Shown one piece after another: positions 33,667 through 48,600 of a stretch of 64,000 nt of DNA. Position numbers and translations under genes: made by a program. The notes beneath the pieces are model-generated. The model saw only the letters and a list, made by a program, of their open reading frames with translations. It did no database searches and was not told the origin of the DNA. Each line of letters starts with the position of its first letter. Positions within the stretch are counted from its first letter, which is position 1. Origin of the DNA: Ciona savignyi (lineage: Eukaryota; Chordata; Ascidiacea; Phlebobranchia; Cionidae); the NCBI GenBank assembly GCA_000149265.1, contig CH002901.1, forward strand, positions 572,053 to 636,052. Direction: 5' to 3'.

Positions 33667-36600
33667 TTAGGTGAAAGTAATAAGGTAGGTTGGATAGACG
33701 TTTGCATCTCTGAAGGCAACAAAGATGGATGGACTCTTTAGCGAATCAACTGCGCTATCGTACAGTCTGCCATTGCTGCCCGGTTTCACACCAGGTGCTT
33801 TCATCTGTTTATTCCCTTGGCAGAAATCTCCAGTGATCACGTTTGCAAGAAACACACAACAGGAGCTTGAACCCGAGTGGCGAGCGTAGTTTACTGAATA
33901 TGAGGAATTCACCGCAAAGTACGAACCTTTGCCATAAAATGTAGCTGTGAAACACAAATCATGGAGTGAACTTATTTAGTTAAAAATAGCGGAAAACTTA
34001 ATTAGTTGCATAAGAATAAAACAAACAATCTGTAACAAAGTTTATTCACTGACGAGTTTTAAACACTGTAGTTTTAGCGTCTTATCCTGATTAACTTAAA
34101 CTAATTTTGCCACTCTTCTTTAATGTAAAAAAGGAGCAAAAAACAATTACAAAACACAAACAAAACAAAAATGTGTTTATTGTCTTGGTAAATAACTAAA
34201 AAGAATTTCACAGCAATAAATGGACATAATTTGTTCTTTAAATCTGCCAACCGATTATACCATTTTTTCCAGCAAAGTTTCGATCAAATCCACCACTACA
34301 AATTTTCTTAGCATCTTGTTGAGAAGTGCCGTGGAAAAGTTCACGCTCAACTGGTTCAGCCGACTTCATATGTTCCTTCACGTCACTTTTGTTCAACTCG
34401 TAGTGCTTGTACAGTTTAGGGTTTTGGATCCTCTCAATCTAATGAAACGAACAACAAAAACCATTAATCTCAACAGTTTGTCCGGCCCGTTGGTCTAACG
34501 GTTAAGTGCGTCGCCTTTCAAAATTCACGGGGATAAAGATGAATATCCTATTCTATCCTAGTTTAACTAAAACTAAACAGATGGTAACCAGAAGCAGAAA
34601 TGTGTACAATATTAATAAGTTGTAAATCACCACAACAAATGCAAGATTGCCTTTGATATTTGGGTCGTAATGATTTGATATTAATGTTCTAAGGCACATT
34701 TATCCCCACAACGAGAGAGAATTCCTTTTTCATTTTTCAGTCTGTTGAGAATTCACTTTGGCAAATTACTATTTAATATGTGAACCATGAATGATAATTT
34801 CTGAAAGTTTGAATTTAACATTATTTGAGCGGCAAAAATACCATCAAACAGACGAGTCAAGTAATCATAAGATAACGGTATATTAGAGATAAAACAAGCA
34901 TGCTATCAAGTCCAAATGCAAGAAAACTAAAATATACTTATATACTTTTTGGAAAAGGTTTTCAGTACCTTACGAATTCTAGCAATTGGTTTGCTTTTAT
35001 GAAATAATTTAGAAATATTTCGGAATTCGACGGTGTGTTGAGGTAATTCAACTTTTTTCCAACGGTCCCCTCCCATATCCTTCCATTGAGGGGGAAGCCC
35101 GTGGTTTTCTGAAATAAAATTGATTTGATGGTGACTAATTTGTGTTAATTTAGCCAGAATAAGATGCTTTATAATATGTACATATATATATATATATATC
35201 ACTGTATTTAGAAAAACCAAATTTGGTAAAACCCATTTTTATACTAAGTTCAGGCAATGTCCGTAAAGTGCCTTGCCCAAGAACACAACTGACAAGCTGG
35301 CGACCAGTTTCGAAATTGCAACCTTTCGGCTAAAAAGCAACGGACTTAACCACTAGACTAATCTGTAGGAAACTTTGATAAAGAAACTTGAAATTAACAC
35401 AATTTATAATGAGCCCAAGTCATATTCATACTTCTACACATTAAAAATTGTAAAAACTATGACAACAGCATACATTTCTGTTTATTTTGAATAATATTTA
35501 TAATGGACAAACCTTGTTTATCAACAGATACACGTTTTAATCTGCCCTTAATGCCATTCAATTCACACTCTTCGTTCTGCACCTTCATTGAGTGTCCAAA
35601 CACAGTGACCATGTGTACAGCTCCATCTTGCATCTGTTTATTAAAAATATGGTGTTATGATGGCAAATTACAATAATAAAGATGTTTACTTTTTATAATG
35701 GTTAAACATATTAAAAATAGGCAAGAATAAAAAGTTGTAAAAAGCAGATTTTAACTAACTGTTTAAAATCAAAATCACACAAGCTTTCGCCTATACAGAT
35801 TCTTCTTCTGCTGTGCTACACCATATATTTCCAAATAATTTAAAATGGAAAAACAGAGGGGAGTATTGGTTACTTATTAGTATTGGTTACAAGGCAGGAA
35901 CAAGAGTGTTGTAAACTCATAAAACGGTCAAAAGCTAACGTTTTACCAAAGCTTTACTGTGTTAAGTTTACACAACTTTGTAGTATAATTGGCAGCAACA
36001 AACATGGTAATTGATCATGGTATAATTTGCAATGCCATCATGCAGAATTACATATGTACTGACAGAATTTTCTTTATAACAAATCAATCAAATAGTACAT
36101 CAGGTAATATGGAAAGTATTTCTTCTAGTTGGTACATTAACTTTCAATTTATTTTGGTCAAACCTTAGCTTCCAATTCACCAGACACACGAGCTGGTAAT
36201 GGCTGGAACTTGTTTCCACCAAAAGACCATTTCCAAGATACACTTTTTACTTTTTCCAAACAATCTTTAAGGTGAAAAATCATTTCTCGTACAGAGTCAG
36301 AAACTTTGTTTACATTTTCAGCCAATCCACATAAATCGATGGAGCTGCATAAGAACAATACTATGAAGCTTATAGGATATAGAATATAGGATATTCATGT
36401 TTATCCCCGTGAATGGGAAAACCACGGGGGTTAACACATGGGCAATTGTCAGATCACCTCACGCCCATCGTCGGGTTAACAGAGCTATTGCAGTGTGTTG
36501 TATGTAATAGACACGTTCCATCAATTTGGTAGAACCCATTAATCCATTGGATTCAGGCGATGTCCATTAAGTGCCTTGCCCAAGGATACAACCGACTAGC

Positions 36601-39600
36601 TTAAAGGCAACACACTTAACCGCCAGACTAACCGGGCCCGGATGAAAGCTTAAATAAAACAATTTAAATTATACAATGAAAAGTGAGGGACTTGATTCAG
36701 GATTGTTTGGCTAAATAGCTTGTTTGGTTAATGGGTCACTTTTGAGCCAAAGGATTGCAGCAGTAAAACTGGGTGTTAGCTGGTCATTTGTGTCCTTGGG
36801 CAAAGCCTTTAGTAAATATCCCCAGAACCTAGTAGGTTAATGGGTCTTAATACAATACAACACACTGCAATAGCTATGGTAACCCAAAAGTTGACACAAG
36901 GTAATCTTAAAGTTACCCACGTGAGAACGATTTCTTTTATATTATACAAGAGGTAAACTGATGATTGCCCCTAAATAAAACCATGTAGCATGGCAAAGTA
37001 AAATGAGATGCTTTAACATAGGCAAATCAAGCCATGGCTTCCCAACTAAATGGTTAAAATACCTAACCAAGATTGCTAGAAAAATTAAATCAAAGTTACA
37101 ACGAAAAGTTTCTACTATATAATGTATGGTAAAAACAATGCTAAAAAAACTTACTTTTGTTGAAAGTTCACAGTCACTGGGCAATCACTCGCAGCATCTA
37201 ATATGCCAATTCGATCGTGATCAGTCATTTGAGAAATCACATCATCAGATATAGTTTTTGTTATAATGATTTTTTCCATTTCGTCGGAAATCACAGTTTT
37301 TACCTGAAACAAGGACACGCAATGAATAAGATAAAAGTTATTCTTGTTCTATTAAAAATAAAATATATAGAATAGGGTTTGGATATGATAGATCAGTGAT
37401 GGCGAACCTTTTCGAGGCCGCGTGCCACATTTGCAGCCTGAAATGAATTTGTCTGTCTCGGCGTGCCAGCCGTTTTGTAAACATCAGTTTTCAATAAACA
37501 AAAACGTTTAGATTAGACACAAACTACCACGGCCAAAACTTGTGGTAAATAGATCACGCGTAGCCAACGCACGACTATAGGCCTACTATAGCTTTGTTCC
37601 AGGGCACCTCCAGGCAAAATTCGGTCTTCCCTCATGATACAATTGCTGAGTAATGTTATGTAGATATAAGCCAGGGATGTCCAACCTTTTATTGTAATGG
37701 GCCGCATTGTCATTAAAATAATTCACTGGGCCGCAGAACCTATTAAATTTCAAAAAAATTGCAGGGTTCAAATTATTGTTTTTGAAATGATTGGCGAAAT
37801 CCAACCCTGAATGGGTACATAAAGAAACAATTAAAAGCCAGTAATTTCATCTTTGAAAAAGGGAACAAATAACACACATATAGAAAGAAACAAAAAAACT
37901 TATTTCTGCAATAGAAAGTCAATGAGATAAGTGTTTGTCGTCAGTCGGTTTCTTTCTGCAGTTTTGATGTTTACTGCGTCCCTAAAAGCTGACTGATACA
38001 TTTTAATTAGGCCAAGATTTAAAGTTCAAAATACTGCTTGGAGTGAAAATGACTAGCGGGCCGCACAAAAATCTCAGGTGGGCCTCACTTGGACATCCCT
38101 GACCTAAGCGATCTTAAAAAACTATAATTGTCTTGTTAAAATGACACTGTGTCGTCATTGGCAGGTCCATACGTAATAATGGATTCATTATGTGATTGTA
38201 ACTTCTTTTCACTTGGCATCTTTTCAAGAACAACTGTTCCGTGGAAATATTTAATAAAACGAGTGAGATAATAACTGTATATCATATAATTCCACAAGGG
38301 CTTTAATCGAACCTAGTTTTGAATACAAATAGGTTTAAAGTTGGCCGTAAGTTTGTAATAAAAAACATTTTGCGCCGTTTTTTCGGAATGCGCAGCGTGC
38401 CAGTATTTATGATCTCGCGTGCCAACTTTGGCACGCGTGCCATAGGTTCGCCATCACTGTGATAGATGATGATTTACAAAAAGGTGAAAAAACATGTGTA
38501 ATACTTGCATCAAAAGATACCTGGTCAATCACAAGAATAACATACGATTAGTCTGGTTAATAAAGTTTTTTTTCTATTAAACTCCAGATTTTGTAATGCC
38601 AATCTATAACAATACAAAAAGTTGTTTTATCACCATTACCTTATGCAAGCATTTTGGTTCATCGCACACCAGAAGAACAGAAACATCTTCAACTTGAGGT
38701 GCAAGTGTGGAGACAACTGAACTGTACGATTCAAGGTAGTTGATCAAACCTAGCATGGTTAATGTTAAAGTTTGCATGTTTTAATGCAGCAAATGGAATA
38801 AAGTGCAAATGCTTTTTGTGTACGTTTTGCTGCGTTAGGTAGATGTCTGCCTAAAAAGATTTGTCCGAAAAACGAGCATTATTATGCTTTAGTGCTAAGT
38901 AACTTTATTTATCCACACCGCATAACCAACCTGATACCAGGCTGCTGAATACCTTGTGCAACTGTGATGTTCTTTTTAAAGATGTCGAGAATTGTGGTTT
39001 TGAAAACAACAACTCGGATTTCTCGGACGTGAGACGATTTCGTTTTCACGAAATCGTGGAAGGCATCAAACATAGCAGATGCAACTACATCTGTTTTCAA
39101 CCCTATGCCACCTGGAAGTAACAGGAGATATAACACAATAAAGAATTACTGCAAATAGAAAACACACTTATGGATTGCCAGAACTGTTATAGAAACAAAA
39201 CAAATAGAAAACATGCATATGAATTACTGATGAGGATAGGATAATTCTTTTTATTTGTCAGAATACAATGTGCCCATTATCAGGTTGCCGAAGCTAATAC
39301 AGTGTGTTGTGCATAGGAGGTCATTGTATTTTATGTATAACCGTTTGATCGTCTGGGTTCAGTCAATTGCCTTAAAGTTACTTTCCCAAACTAACAAGGA
39401 AATAATTGGTTTTAATCTACTCATCACCTTGTGGCAGATCTACCCACACACTAAAGGGTAAGCTTGGTTATAAAGTTAATTGGACGATGTATAAGGTTTA
39501 TTAATACAAAATGTAATAGTTCAACTTGACTGTGTCAGTTCTGGCATTTTACGTACTTGAAAATGTATATAAAGTAAAATATTTGTTGACATTTTTCTAA

Positions 39601-42600
39601 AAGATGTAACCAATGCTAATTATGCATTACATCACCAGCAAAGATACAATGGAAGCATATGTACCTGCACCAAGTGTTGGTACTGCAACCGATTTGACCT
39701 TCATTAGATCTGCAACTTCCAGTGCAGTTTTTAACCTGCAACTCAACTCAGCCGGAGTGCTTGGAGTCACCATGTGGACAACGCATTCGCAATGCAAGTT
39801 AAACCCTTTAGTTACTTTGATGTATGGGTTTACTCTTGGATGTACTAATTCAGGATTGGTGTTGCATTGCCTTTGCATTTGAGACCCAGCTCGTTTTAAA
39901 ATGGCAGAAGATAATTCACCTGCGAATTAGAGCCATTAGACTTGTGGGATATTCTAGTTTTTGGTATTTGTTTTTGACATGCAAGTGATGGCTTAATTTT
40001 ATATGAAATTTTTACTTTTTACTTTTAAAATACTTTTAAAAAGATTAAGATAATAAGTAACATTTAACACATTTTTTATTATTGTTAAGAAACATTTTTT
40101 TCGCAAATACAAATAGGATAGGATAAGATATACATGTTTTTACCCATAAATGGGAAAACCAAGGGGGTTGACACACGGGCAATCGTCAGATTTCCTCACG
40201 CCAACTGTCGGTTTCAGAAGCTATTGCAGAGTGGGTAGAACCCATTAAACTGCTGAGGTTAGGCAATGTCCGTTAAGTGCCTTGTCCAAGGACACAACCT
40301 AATAGCTAGCAACCAGTTTCGAACCCGCAATCTTGCGGTTGAAAGGCGTCGCACTAAACCGCCAGACTAATCGGTCGGACAATAGGACAACATCCTTTAT
40401 CAAAAAATTTTCCATCAGCTTGATGAAACTCTAGTTGTTTCCAAAAAAAAAAACGAAAAACCTCTGGAAAGATTGAAGTTGCTGGTTGCTCCATTGATAA
40501 TTGCATCTGACATATCAGCTGTGATGTCTCCAATCGCAACTTTTACTTTGATGTTTCCGAACTCGGCTTCTGATTTTGTTCGCAAATGAGACAACGCGTT
40601 GTCCCTATAGTTTTAACAAAGATAAGTTATCAAAGATGCTTTAAAGTAAAGGTAAAAAAAAACGTTAATTTAAATATATCATTTTTTGGTATTTAAAATA
40701 AGAATTATTCAACAATAATTTAAAATCCCAAAATTTTTACCTGTCATTGAATCTTGAACTTTGAGGTAATGAAGTAGAGTCCTGTACAAAAAAATTATTT
40801 AACTGGAAAAGTAATACTTAGATATTTGCATATTATATTCTTTAACCTGTTGATACCCTGGGTTAAAGCAACATCCGCTAAGTGTCTTTTCCAAGAACAC
40901 AATAGAAATGGAAGTCTGGCCGGTTAGTCTGGTGGTTAAGTGTGTCACCTTTCAATCGAAAGGTTGCAGGTGCCAAACTGGTCGCTAGCTAGTTGGTTGT
41001 GTCCTTGGCAAGGCACTTTATGGGCATTGCCTGAACCCAGCAAATTAGTGTGTCTTACCAAATTGAAGAAATGTGCCTATCATATACAACACACTGGAAT
41101 AGCTCCGGTATACCAACGGTGGGCGCTAGGTGATCTGACGATTGCCCGTGTGTTAACCCCCTTGGTTTGCCCATTCACAGGGATAAACATGAATATCCTA
41201 TGTCCTATCCTATCCTAAGTCAGCTGTGGTCACATGTGGTATAACTGTTATCCTGTTAAAACAAGAGCAGAATGTATATAGATGCATAATTTGGGTTAAT
41301 CTGCAAAGGTGGGAACAACGGTTCATTTTAATGGACAGAAATACATCTGAGGCATTAACACAGGGACTATTGTCAAATTGCCCCAAGCTTGCTTTTAGAT
41401 TTCTAATTACTGGAAGTGTTTATGATCTACTGTGCTAGTCCAACCTAATATTTCTTGGTTTTGGGTAACATCTTCTAAGTGTCATACCAAAAGTTTAAAT
41501 TTTCCAGCGGCTGGTTACAAACCAGTAACCTCTTGGCTGTCAAGAATTATAGTGATATCTCGTCCAGTTCAAATTTAACATATTCCTTTAAAGGAGAAAT
41601 TGCTTTGTGTTTACTCACCACATCAGCTGTGATTGTGCATCGGTTGTTTGTTTCAAGGAATGTCACAAACGCTTTCCATTTAATCTCACTAAGAAGGGTG
41701 GAAAGCTTTGGGGATGAATAAACAAATTTGTGGCGGCAGAGGTTCCTCTTTTTTAGTTTCTGAAGCACTGCAGACAATTATATGTGGATTAAAATGTTGA
41801 AAACATAGTGCTAAGATTTTGCCTTGTCGTTTACAGAGTTTATTTTACCTAAGACATGTTTTAACTTTATCTAGATGTCATACAGGTTGTTATTTCGGTG
41901 ACTTATAAACCCATGCTCGTGCAGCAAAACTAAATTTAAAAACTAAACTTACCATATATACTATTCTTACTTCCTTTCACATACAAAAAAAAATACGGAA
42001 AAATAGTACTACATGGTATAATTTAACTTTTGGACCTAACATACTGTTTGGTTGCCCAGAAGGTAAATCTTATCCCCGTTGCTATGTCACCCATTTTTGG
42101 AAAATATACTGTGCAAATCAACCAGTCAAGAGTATGCTTAGTATAGATTTGGTTAAAAAATATGATGGAGTAGAGATGAGTACCTGGGTTCAACTCTTTG
42201 GATGGACCTTTGCACTCAACCCCTTCCTTTACAAGCTTCCCATAAATATAAGGTGGCACCTCGCCTCCCTTAATCCAATGCTTCAGAATGAAACGTGCAT
42301 CTCCTTCACTGCACTTTATCACATAGGAATCGATTGCAAAACTATCAAGATGACCTTGAACTTCATCTCGCAACTTGGCAGCCAGTTCTTTATCGAAAGT
42401 GGTCAACTCCATTAGACCATCCTAAATAGGTTGGTTTGGTTAAATTACATCTATTTAAAAAGGTACAATGCAATAATTAACTTCTTGAATAAGGCATAAA
42501 ACCATAAGAATGGATTCAATAGTTTATTCAAAAATAAGATCAATTTCTTGTTAAAACTAAGCATACTTTATTCAGGGATTTTAACTATTGCAGGAATACA

Positions 42601-45600
42601 AATTATAAATGCTTTATCATCAAAAAAGTAAAAGATCAGGCTGCAGGTGATTGAATTGCATCCAGCTTCTTGTTTGTCCACTGAGTTCGCCATAAAGTAA
42701 TTAATGGTTTGCTTAAACCCATGGATAATACAATATTTATATCACATATTATAGTTCTTGCTGCAATAGCCGTTTTTCTGTGTCCTGCCTTAATTTTTTA
42801 CAATTATACTTCATAAAGAATTACAGATAACTCTATTTTATTAGCACACCATAAAAGTTTCTGTAACTAGTAAAAACTTATTTCAAGATAAACACAAATA
42901 ATAAATTCTAAAAGGTAAATTCCACACACACTAAAATTATAACGCCTTAACTTACATTAAAGCTAAAAACGTAGCATTGTGGAAAAGAACTCAACACTTC
43001 ACAGATGGATTTGAATTTAGAGTCATCGCTGTTTTCAGGAAGTTTAAAGTGATGTGTTACAAACAAACTGCCCAGAAACGAGCTCGCTTTTAGATACATA
43101 TCTTCAGTAGGTACNNNNNNNNNNNNNNNNNNNNNNNNNNNNNNNNNNNNNNNNNNNNNNNNNNNNNNNNNNNNNNNNNNNNNNNNNNNNNNNNNNNNNN
43201 NNNNNNNNNNNNNNGAACATTGATCAAGGTATATTATAGGATTTCGGCCCAGCTATATGTTCCACAAGTGAATCTACAACTATAGTGACGCAAACCATAA
43301 AAAAGCAACTATAGTAACGCAAAACCATAAATATCCAACAGATGCTGTAATTGCTATTGTTATTGAAAAGGATTTCAAAAATGATAACATTTGATGATTA
43401 AAGTTTTTTAAAACTTATCAGCATCAAACTTTAATTGAATAGTAACTTTATCGAAACATACACTTTGCTGTAACGCACATATATTTTACAGCCTAGTCGC
43501 TAGAATAATTTTCGTGCAATAAAATACCTATTATTTCTTGCTTTAAAAATTGATCTTTAATTTGACCAGCATTAATGGAGTCGTGTTCCTTGAATTCTCC
43601 TTTCAAAGCTTTAACTAAAAGCTTTATTTTGTCTTCTCTGATATTGGGGATTTTTTGGACAAAACTCTACAAAATGTAATCAAACAGTTTTTAAATAGTT
43701 TATGGGAATCAAGACATTTTAGGTAAACAGAGTTTAAATGCATAATAAAAATAACATCATTATTTTGTTAACTAATTATATTGTTAAAAGTCCAGAAGTG
43801 GAGTATTTTACAGACAAGACCATGTTTATTATAAAACTTTGGTATCATATGCTTACAGTGTCATTCAGCTGTTTTAGCGCCTTTTGTATTTTGTAAAAAT
43901 CCCCCGAAAACTTTAGTGTGTTGTTTCTACGTGAGACATCAACAATTCCATTGTATTTTAGCACTATTTCATCCAATACTCCACATTTTGTGAGATACCT
44001 GGAATAAGGCAACATATTTTATAAGAACCCAGTAGATTAATGGGTTATATCCGATACACTGCAATAGCTCCGGTAACCCGAAGGTGGGCGCGAGATGATC
44101 TCATGATTGCTCGTGTGTTAACCCCCTTGGTTTTTCCATTCACGAGGATAAAACATGAATACCCTATCCTTAAAAGGTTCGAGTTGTTTAGAAAACATTT
44201 TTGCTTAAGCAGTGTGATATTGCTTAGTGAACAGTAAGACTAAGCAACACATAGTTAAAGAGTGTTTTGGTTACAATTTTAGTTAGAATCATCAATGTTA
44301 ACCCTGCGTAAACTACTAAACTAGGTTATTGTGTAACAACTAACAATGCCCAAGAAGGGTTTTAATTTCTACAGTTTACATAATATGACAATATAAACTC
44401 ACATACCGCAGGTGTGTAGGTAAAAAGTTTTCTTCAACAATAACTGTCTTTCTGTGAAATTTAATACAAATAAATAATTTCATTTTTTACAAAATTTAAA
44501 TCTTTATCTACACTAAACTGTATAAAATCCACTCATACAAAATCAACTTACGCTTTCCAAAGGCCTCCCAAGGCCTTTTTACAGGCATGAAAATGAATTA
44601 CATTATTATTTCTTACATACTCATTTTATACTCATTTTGATGGAATAAAAGGAAAGTTAAAATGAGGAATTTTTTTATATTACTCAACACATTTGTTTTA
44701 CTGGATAAAGTTACAAGTCATGAGAAAAATCGTACAATAAAGTTCAAACTGAAGAACATAACTGGAGTTGGTCTGGTATAACTACCATGATTTAACTTTA
44801 ATAGTACTACCAAACAATGTATTACCGAAATTTCAAATTTTTACAAATTGTCGTTAAACTCTAGGACAGGGATGTCCAACCTTTTATTGTAGTGCGCCAC
44901 ATTGTCACTTGAAATAATTCAATGGGCCGCAGAGTCTTATAGTTATATATAACCTGTATTCCTGTTGCTTCCATACTATAGCCCACTATTACTATGTCCC
45001 TAAAAGCTGACTGATACATTTTAATTAGGATGAAAATTAAAGTTCAAAATACTACTTGGAGTGAAAATGACTAGCGGGCCGCACAAAAATCTCAGGTGGG
45101 CCGCGGTGTGGACATCCCTGGGATAGGAATACACATCCACTTACTCATTTGCCATAGCATCCTCCATGGCAGCAGTTAGCTTTTGTACATCACTAGTCAA
45201 TCCAACAATAAAAACAGAATTTCCTTTCCACGATACTGACAACTGGTAGCTAATGAAATTTCCAACTAGATGAGAAACGACATGTCTAGCATGTTCTATT
45301 TCTTTAGATGAAAATGACCGATGCACAGCTTGAAATTTTCCAAAAAATTGGTGTAGAAGTGGTTGCAGTCTTTTTCTAAACCCTTTACCCTGTAAAGAGG
45401 AAAAATGTTACAAATACAATTAAAAAACAATTTATGCCCACCACAGCCCCAACCAAACATGGTATGCTTTAAATGTGGAATGTACCCCAATATATTTCTC
45501 TAACATTAATCAAAGGCATAAGTGTCTAGATTTTTTTATGTTTGAGATTTTTTCTGGTACACAAGTTTATATTAAAATTTTGATTTTATTTAAACTTGAA

Positions 45601-48600
45601 ATTCCCCTTCCAGTCTTGATATTTTGAAAAAAATGATAATTGTGGACAAATTTTTATTAAAAACAGGCATATATAGTTATTATTGGAACATGCTTATAAT
45701 TTTCTTAAGTTTTTCATAAATTAATAAGGCAATGTTAATATTTAACAATATCTTTTAACAATATTGAAAGTTTTATTTAATAGGAAACCGAAGCAAATTA
45801 AAATAAAAAAACATGTAGAAGAATCAATACAGGTCCCACAATTATTGCAACAGTAAAACTTGGAAAGTGAGGACTTCTATAGAGCTGGATGTCTAACTGG
45901 TAACAAAAACCTGAAAACAATCTCTGAAACAACTGTCTTACCTCATTTCCCGTTGTTGTGATTTTGACACTTCTTGGATTTTTCTCCTTTGAATGTCTTT
46001 CCATTGTAATATCTGTTCCCATTTGTTCTTTTAAGGCATTAAGATGATGGGGTGTACTTAATATATATGGAATAATATCCTTCCTGTATTTTTTAGCCGG
46101 GCAAAAATAGAATGATGCAGTTGGATTTTTCTCTGTACCAGTCCCATGATCGTGGCTGTAAAAAAAGAAAATTGCAAAAAAGTTATATAAGATGAGGATT
46201 ACAGATGCTTTATCTGGAAAAAAAAAAAAAACCTTGAAGAGCCATTCGTTTTAAGAAGTGCTTGCAATTTCGGCAGCATTACTTCCACCTCCTTTTTTAA
46301 GCCGGACACCCATGACTACATTATCAACGACATCAACACCAAACATCAGCTTCATCCGTCCTTAGTATGGGATTTCCCCCAATGGCTGCCATTACTTCAT
46401 CGGGAATTTGCTCAGATTGCCAGTGGGAGAATTGATTAAAAAATGTCTGCACTGCAGTAACACAATCATTTTCAAACTGCGGGACATTGTCAGGGAATAC
46501 CTGGATAAAGCATTTAATTAACACATATAGTATTTAATTTAATTTTAAATGCAAAATTTGTTTTTCTACTCTACCGGTCCAATAGAAGTAAATTGGAGAA
46601 GCATGACTTTGTTTTGCAGAAGATGTACTTCTGCAATGTGGGAGAGATAGTTTTGTAACCCTTGGCTGTGCTTTCTTGAGTTGTTAATAAAGAGAGCATG
46701 GTAGTTGTCCGTTGGTGGTACAGAGAAGGAAAATTTATATATATATCTAAAAATAAATATACAAAAGTTAGGATGGGAAATAGTTTTTATTGCTGTGAAA
46801 AAAACAGTCTGTTTATTTTTTGATTACACCATTTTTTACCATATTTCATATATTTATGTGCCGAGCCTCGAAAGTAAATGTGGAGGATATCCGATAATTT
46901 CACCTGGTACTTTGGTGGGGGGACTATTGTGCTTTACCCTTTAACTGCCGCCTTTTCATGTCATTTTTCTGCTAAGACACCTTAGGTTAGAAGCTTCTGT
47001 ACAAAAACTATTGTTGTTTTACATTAGTAAAACGTCATGCATTGTGCAATGACATCATGTTTTACTCTTCAGATCAGCAAAAAACTATCTTTCTTCTCAT
47101 CTTCAAACAAAACAGTATGTAGCAGTTATTTATTATTATCTTGCGAACATTTTGTTTTTGTAATTTGTAATGACCTAACAACTTGACTGATGACGTCGTA
47201 ATATGAAAATCATGTAACACAAACACATAGCCACAGGAAATACAGTACTGAACCGTTCACTAATATTGAAATAAAACTAATTAAAACAAAACAAACCACA
47301 CATATATGTTTACATTTTTAATAACTCAAATACCTAAAAAATATCAAATGCAAACCTATAAATCAATTTATATTGTTAAACCAGAAATCATATAGCTCTC
47401 CAGTGCCATCTCACTGATCAAAATCAGCCGTATACTTCTCTACTTACCCGATTTTGGCACTGTCGACTTAAGTCTACAGCGGCAGATAAAGGGTAAAACC
47501 AAGGGCAACTATGTATTTTGGATAAAGCAAATAGCTTTTATAAAAACTACAGTTTAAGCCATGTGTAATAAACATTTAAACGATTAATATATACAAGCTC
47601 CCATTTTTTTTTATTTTAGCTGTGTGTGGTCCATGTGATAGCTAGAAACAAATAAGAGCACATATGAAGTACCGGTATAGAGTACATTATTTCAAATCCT
47701 TACTAAACACTTGCACAAACCTTTTGTAATATATATTCTTATATTCCTCCATTACTGTACAAATTTCATCAGTGTTTTTGTTCACAACATCTGTCTTTCC
47801 AACCAGCACAATTTTATCTTGTAAAACTTTCTGGCTGAGCGTAGGGTTGTTAAAGCTAACACAACCATTTTCCATTAGGAGTTTAATTATTTCTGGTGGG
47901 TAAGATTGTTCCCAAGATGTAAAGTCAGTCAAAAAGTGATCCAAGGCCATTTTGCAATCATTTTTAAATAGTTCTATTTCTTCTGGCAGCATCTGATAAT
48001 GAATAGTACTAACATGAGGGATAAAACAATTAATTTTATTTATACACAAAAGAGAATAGAACAGGATTACCACAGCTAATGCAAAACCTAGTTATTGAAA
48101 CTTTTGCAAAATTCTAATAATAGATATATTACTAGTTTATATATCAACATATTAAACAACCAAGTTAAGGCAACATTCTCTAGTTGTTTGTACAAGGATA
48201 TACATGTCCAGTCAGAGAACAATTTTGATCTCACCATTTTCCAGACACAACTTGTTGTAATGTTGTACTAAAAATCAGCTCAACGAATCAAGATATAAAA
48301 CTGGTATTTTTTATAGCCTGATTAGCGAAATAAGCAACAGATGCAAATTAATAAATAGAAATGACATGACATTTAATACAGTAACTTTATTTAGGAGTAT
48401 GATTTAACATTTTCTCCACACCTACATAATCAGCTTAGTCCAAGAGGTTCTTTATGTTTATCACCAACATACCTCTGTTAGTGAAGAAAATTGATACTCC
48501 ACTGTATCTTTTTTTCTTTGAATGACTTGGACTTTTGCAACACTATGACTTTTGCTACAAAATTCAACAAAATCAAGCATTGTTTGATTAGAATGCATTA

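Noticed and set aside
40917..40990. Possible tRNA gene
   Set aside because: It is the tRNA-like head of a SINE: it continues into the family body, and the same head recurs in many copies. No intact cloverleaf was seen.
47687..48073. A separate 128-codon gene
   Set aside because: It is an exon (47721-47992) of the PARP14-like gene read through into its flanking introns.
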